Positions 60,442-64,000 of a DNA stretch of 64,000 bases are shown here, piece after piece (position 1 is the first letter of the stretch; the number at the start of each line of letters is the position of its first letter). The DNA is from Faucicola sp902506225 (GTDB taxonomy: Bacteria; Pseudomonadota; Gammaproteobacteria; Pseudomonadales; Moraxellaceae). The notes under the pieces are model-generated. The model saw only the letters and a program-made list of their open reading frames with translations. It ran no database searches and was not told the origin of the DNA. A program made the translations under genes and the position numbers. The stretch is taken from contig LR733345.1 of assembly GCA_902506225.1 (NCBI GenBank), forward strand, positions 2,108,001-2,172,000. The letters are read 5' to 3'.

Positions 60442-61587
60442 TTATTTTGCCGCTGACGCAGTTGCCGTGGCAGCATCTGAGCTAAATAGTGGCTTACCAT
60501 CAGCCCCTACAACTTTTTTCCACTCATCACGGAAGATAGCTTTGCTTTCTGCTGAGAAAGGTACAAAGTCTAATGATTTTGCTGATTCATCACCGCTTGA
60601 ATACGCCCAGTCAAAGAATTTAAGGGTATTTTTGACGTTTTCTGGGTTGGTTGGTTTAGTATGAACCAAGATGAATGTTGCCGCAGAGATTGGCCAGGCA
60701 TTAGCGTCTGCTTGGTTAGTCAATACGATGTTAAAGCCTGGTGTACCTTTCCAATCTGCATTACCTGCAGCGGCAAAGCTTTCAGCCGATGGTTGTACAA
60801 AGTTCCCCGCTGCGTTTTTAAGCTGTGTATGCGACATTTTGTTTTGTTTTGCATAAGCGTACTCAACATAACCGATTGAGTTTTTGGCACGAGCGACGTT
60901 ACTTGCCACGCCTTCATTACCTTTACCACCTGCCCCTGTGGCAGCGGTTGGCCATTTAATGGATTTGTCTACACCTGGACCTGCTTTCCATTCTGGTGAT
61001 ACAGCGGCTAAGTAGCTTGCAAAGTTAAAGGTTGTACCTGAACCGTCAGAACGGAAAATCGTCGTGATTGGCGCATCTGGTAGTGTCACACCTGGATTTA
61101 ATGCGGTAATCGCTGGGTCATTCCATTTAGTGATTTTACCCAAGTAGATATTGGCAAGGGTGGCACCGTCTAGTTTTAATTGACCGGGTGCAACACCATC
61201 GATGTTAACAACCGGTACAACACCACCGATAACGGTTGGGAACTGGATTAAACCGCTTTTATCCAACTCTTCTTTGCTTAAAGGCGCATCCGACGCACCA
61301 AAGTCAACGGTATTGGCTTGGATTTGTTTGATACCACCTGATGAACCGATTGATTGGTAGTTCACTTGACCGCCAGTGGCGTTTTTGAACTCACCTGCCC
61401 ATTTAGCATAGATAGGTTGTGGGAAAGAGGCACCTGCACCTGTGATGGTAAATACGGCGTTTTTGTCGCTACCTGCAGTGCTTGATGTTGCTGAGGCACC
61501 CGCTGCTTGATTGTCTGCTTGTTTATTGCCACAAGCGGTTAATGCTAAGGTCGATGCTACGACAACACTTAATAATGAATAACGCAT
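60442..61587 (-). CDS. pstS: Phosphate-binding protein PstS
   Basis: 381 residues. The signal peptide ends at LALTACGNK, a lipobox, so PstS is probably a lipoprotein. The phosphate site residues lie in GAGASFPQPIYAKW, IGSSGGIKQI, DFGASDAPLSKEEL and RSDGSGTTFNFASYL. It captures phosphate in the periplasm for PstCAB. First gene of the operon, about 200 bases downstream of a Pho box. Confidence 0.95.
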   Translation of the reverse strand: MRYSLLSVVVASTLALTACGNKQADNQAAGASATSSTAGSDKNAVFTITGAGASFPQPIYAKWAGEFKNATGGQVNYQSIGSSGGIKQIQANTVDFGASDAPLSKEELDKSGLIQFPTVIGGVVPVVNIDGVAPGQLKLDGATLANIYLGKITKWNDPAITALNPGVTLPDAPITTIFRSDGSGTTFNFASYLAAVSPEWKAGPGVDKSIKWPTAATGAGGKGNEGVASNVARAKNSIGYVEYAYAKQNKMSHTQLKNAAGNFVQPSAESFAAAGNADWKGTPGFNIVLTNQADANAWPISAATFILVHTKPTNPENVKNTLKFFDWAYSSGDESAKSLDFVPFSAESKAIFRDEWKKVVGADGKPLFSSDAATATASAAK

Positions 61588-61947
61588 GGATAGCTCCTAA
61601 AAACGTTTTGAGTTTACAATGAAACTGCCTGAATGAAATAACTGTCACCAACGGTACGATTTAACTTTTCTGGTTATTTTCACTAGGATAGCTTAAAGAT
61701 GATATAGCTCAATGCTGACCGATTTAACTGTCATGATAATAACCATCATTCGGTTTGTATAAAAATTGTGTATATGATTACAAAGAAATGTGACAGTATC
61801 ATGACAATTTGAAGACTGACCGATTGCGCACGGTATAAATAGACTAGATAAGTACATTTAACTCACTTATCTATTCGCAAAGCCTTTAAAAGCTTTGTGA
61901 CTTTTAGCGGTACATGGGAAAGAAGCGATTAACCATTCAATGGCTCC
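61588..61947. other. Upstream region of pstS
   Basis: This 360-base region between crcB and pstS (both minus) holds the Pho box, a possible -10 TATACA at 61769-61774, and further TGTCA-like motifs near 61640 and 61728. A weak stem CAAAGC/GCTTTG follows crcB near 61880. No gene seen. Confidence 0.6.
61790..61809 (-). promoter_or_regulatory. Pho box (PhoB site) of pstS
   Basis: On the minus strand AATTGTCATGATACTGTCAC has two TGTCA repeats exactly 11 bases apart, the spacing of PhoB direct repeats (consensus CTGTCATAAATCTGTCAT). It lies about 203 bases before the pstS ATG, with a possible -10 element 15-20 bases downstream. Confidence 0.75.
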
Positions 61948-62307
61948 CTAACTTAGCAGCTTAAGACTATAAAAACCAATGGCAGTTGCAACCAAGGTTA
62001 AAAACACATGGATGCCAATCAGGGCTAAACCTTGCCATACCTTGCCGCTATTCAACAAAGTAAACACTTCGGCACTAAACGTACTAAAGGTTGTCAGTCC
62101 CCCCAAAAACCCGGTGGTGATAAACAGTCGTAAGTTTGGGTGCATCTTTTGGGTAAGTATCAAGGCAAATCCCATCAACAGCCCACCTAGTACATTGGCA
62201 AATAGTGTGCCATAGGGCAGCCAAGGATGTACGCTGTTGAGTCTGCCTAACCACCAGCGCAGCATTGCCCCAAATGCCGCCCCCAATCCTATCCACAGCC
62301 ATGGCAT
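61948..62307 (-). CDS. crcB: Fluoride ion channel CrcB/Fluc
   Basis: 119 residues from the ATG at 62307 (AAGGA seven bases upstream; a TTG at 62313 is in frame). Four membrane helices with GAAFGAMLRWWLG, PYGTLFANVLGG (pore Asn) and GFLGGLTTFSTFSAE, the fluoride-binding phenylalanine segment. Dimers export fluoride. It starts 19 bases after tsaD. No fluoride riboswitch is apparent in that short gap. Confidence 0.94.
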   Translation of the reverse strand: MPWLWIGLGAAFGAMLRWWLGRLNSVHPWLPYGTLFANVLGGLLMGFALILTQKMHPNLRLFITTGFLGGLTTFSTFSAEVFTLLNSGKVWQGLALIGIHVFLTLVATAIGFYSLKLLS

Positions 62308-62326
62308 ATTCAAGTCCTTGTGGTGG

Positions 62327-63388
62327 TTATGGGTTAGCTGGATTGACAGCAGGCAGCGTTGTCATGTCCCAACGCGGCAAGCAGCTAACCGCTAGTTCAT
62401 CCTGTTGACCGGCGTTCAAACGTTGCCACCCGGCAAAGGCAATCATGGCGCCATTGTCAGTACACAAGGCAGGCGGTGCATAATGCACAGTGGCATTGAT
62501 TTTGGCTAATGCCTCGGCTAACGATTCTCGTAATTGTTGATTGGCACTCACCCCGCCTGCGATTACTAGACGTTTCATACCCGTTTGCTGCAAGGCTTTG
62601 ACGCATTTTTTCACCAACGTATCGACCATCGCATATTGAAAACTTGCTGCAATATCGGCGCGCGTCTGGGCATGCTCAGGATTATGGCTATCGGTCGGAT
62701 GGTCTTTAATCAAATTATGCACGGCGGTTTTCATACCACTAAAAGAAAAATCCAATCCTTTGCTGAGCATCGGGCGCGGTAATTCATAGGCTAATGGATT
62801 GCCTGTTTGCGCCAAGCGTGCAATATTAGGTCCACCAGGATAAGGTAACTCTAGCATTTTAGCGGCTTTATCAAAGCACTCGCCTGCGGCATCATCAATC
62901 GACTCACCTAATATTTCATATTGCCCGATGCCTTTGACCGCCACCAACATGGTATGTCCACCCGACACGAGCAACGCGATAAACGGAAAATCGGGCGGAT
63001 TGACGCCTAATAGCGGCGCGAGTAAGTGTCCTTCCATGTGATGTACGCCAATGGCAGGAATATTAAGTGCCATCGCCAAACTGCGACCAAACAATGCCCC
63101 TGTCATCAACGCGCCCACCAGTCCAGGACCTTTGGTAAAGGCAATGGCATCGATATCGGTTTTGTTGAGTTGGCAGTCATCCAGCAGTTGCTGCAACAAG
63201 GGCACTAATTTACGGATGTGATCGCGGCTTGCAAGTTCAGGGACTACCCCACCATACGTCGCATGTAGCGCGATTTGACTATACAGCACTTGTCCGACCA
63301 AACCTTGATTGGGTTGGTGACGTTGGTCACTATCAAAAATGGCTAATCCCGTTTCATCGCAGGATGTTTCCAGTCCTAGCACACGCAT
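62327..63388 (-). CDS. tsaD: tRNA threonylcarbamoyladenosine synthase subunit TsaD
   Basis: 353 residues. VLGLETSCDETGLAIF, GGVVPELASRDHIRKL, the metal-binding VHHMEGHLLAPLL (HxxxH), LLVSGGHTMLV and DDAAGECFDKAAKMLELPYPGGP identify TsaD (Gcp/Kae1). With TsaB, TsaC and TsaE it makes the t6A37 modification of tRNAs reading ANN codons. Essential in many bacteria. Confidence 0.97.
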   Translation of the reverse strand: MRVLGLETSCDETGLAIFDSDQRHQPNQGLVGQVLYSQIALHATYGGVVPELASRDHIRKLVPLLQQLLDDCQLNKTDIDAIAFTKGPGLVGALMTGALFGRSLAMALNIPAIGVHHMEGHLLAPLLGVNPPDFPFIALLVSGGHTMLVAVKGIGQYEILGESIDDAAGECFDKAAKMLELPYPGGPNIARLAQTGNPLAYELPRPMLSKGLDFSFSGMKTAVHNLIKDHPTDSHNPEHAQTRADIAASFQYAMVDTLVKKCVKALQQTGMKRLVIAGGVSANQQLRESLAEALAKINATVHYAPPALCTDNGAMIAFAGWQRLNAGQQDELAVSCLPRWDMTTLPAVNPANP

Positions 63389-63438
63389 GGTATTTCCTTA
63401 AACGATAAATAAACGTCAACATACCGATGGCAAGTTAG

Positions 63439-64000
63439 TTATTTTTTGCCATCATTGATGATTTTGACAGGAATGGTTAACCCTTTGGCAAAGGGCTCGG
63501 CAAAGACATAAGTGTATTGACTCGGGGCAATTTGCTGGGTGGTATGGATGACAAACGCGCTGTTTTTACCGGCTGTGAGTTCATGTGACACATAGGCAGT
63601 ACCCAGCTGGTCGAGCACTTTGGATAAGACTTCATTGACTGCCATACCCACCGTTAAATTGTAGCGGGAGGTTTCATTATCCACATGATACATTTCGGCA
63701 TACGCTTTGACAGGCTCGCTATCGAGCGCAAACGGGTATTTAAAGCTAGCTTTATCGACTGGCTTAATGCCTGAATCCACCAATGCCCAGTTGATTTGTT
63801 TGGGCGCACCGTTATGGGCGGCTTGGGGGGATACGGTACTGGCAGCAGCTACACTGGCAACGTGATGTGGGCTTTGAACGCTAGCCACTGTGGCGCTTAC
63901 TGTGGCACTTGCTGTGCTGTTTTGCTCTGGCTTGTTATCACTGGCAGGTTGACAAGCCGAGAGTAACAACCCACCTATCAGCAAACTTGATACTATAACT
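63439..64000 (-). CDS. Uncharacterised lipoprotein (start beyond right edge)
   Basis: At least 187 residues; the frame stays open to the window edge, reading VIVSSLLIGGLLLSACQP, so the true start of the signal peptide lies outside. The lipobox LLSAC marks a lipoprotein, followed by a Ser/Ala/Thr-rich linker (about 50 residues) and a globular domain (QINWALVDSGIKPVDKASFKYPFALDSEPVKAYAEMY to TIPVKIINDGKK). I do not recognise the domain. It lies 50 bases upstream of tsaD on the same strand. Confidence 0.75.
   Translation of the reverse strand, partial: VIVSSLLIGGLLLSACQPASDNKPEQNSTASATVSATVASVQSPHHVASVAAASTVSPQAAHNGAPKQINWALVDSGIKPVDKASFKYPFALDSEPVKAYAEMYHVDNETSRYNLTVGMAVNEVLSKVLDQLGTAYVSHELTAGKNSAFVIHTTQQIAPSQYTYVFAEPFAKGLTIPVKIINDGKK

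Noticed and set aside
1..64000. tRNA, rRNA, CRISPR arrays, insertion sequences, prophage or restriction genes
   Set aside because: No TTCGA-type T-loops in a cloverleaf context, no regularly spaced repeats and no transposase, phage or restriction proteins were seen on reading both strands; a dedicated scan was not possible.

Overview
This 64 kb window is a stretch of gammaproteobacterial chromosome. It most resembles Moraxellaceae, probably the Moraxella osloensis side of Moraxella. This rests on my reading of the S12, S7, EF-G and EF-Tu proteins, moderate GC and Acinetobacter-like neighbourhoods (lptM-lysA-dapF-xerC; rpoH-DUF423-thiS); no database search was possible. Gene density is high and almost everything is housekeeping. 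I see no insertion sequence, prophage, CRISPR array, rRNA or tRNA.

Layout. 1-4445 (minus): a type IV pilus minor pilin operon, fimT-pilV-pilW-pilX-pilY1; pilY1 is cut by the left edge. 4758-10006 (minus): comF, the outer-membrane phospholipase pldA with a 12-bp tandem repeat, a DUF3465 lipoprotein and dsbD with a repeat-bearing leader. 10081-14002 (minus): type II secretion gspG and gspF, an unknown protein and an AraC-type regulator. 14096-18067 (plus): a probable 6S RNA, 5-formyl-THF cyclo-ligase, a small unknown protein and lon behind a sigma-32-like promoter. 18169-26684: ferritin, a CynX-like MFS transporter, hisC, two unknown genes, pabB, fabB and an EcsC-family protein. 27040-31819: the str operon rpsL-rpsG-fusA-tuf. 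31991-37984: cytochrome c4, engB, a BepA-like protease, a TusA-like protein, rpoH, a DUF423 protein and thiS. 38041-43044: a frameshifted cation/proton antiporter, rpoN, a nitrilase and a cyclic-nucleotide-binding protein. 43133-46948 (minus): lptM, lysA, dapF, xerC. 47315-53087 (plus): ackA-pta, a NYN-LOTUS protein, nadD, rsfS. 53232-57442 (minus): an efeUOB-type iron uptake operon behind a Fur box. 57647-61587 (minus): pstSCAB behind a Pho box. 61948-64000 (minus): crcB, tsaD and a partial lipoprotein.

Functional themes. Envelope and surface biology is prominent (T4P, T2SS, PldA, DsbD, BepA). The window carries two alternative sigma factors, RpoH and RpoN, both with long acidic additions, plus candidate promoters for each (lon for sigma-32, fimT for sigma-54). 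Iron is handled by efeUOB and ferritin, phosphate by pst.

The most notable signals are: a one-base shortfall in a T tract that separates the antiporter's start from its body; the likely 6S RNA in its classic place upstream of the folate cyclo-ligase gene; the acidic extensions on RpoH and RpoN; in-frame and leader tandem repeats in pldA and dsbD; and a Tat signal with an apparent lipobox on the EfeB-like peroxidase. I did not find a convincing new multi-gene system.
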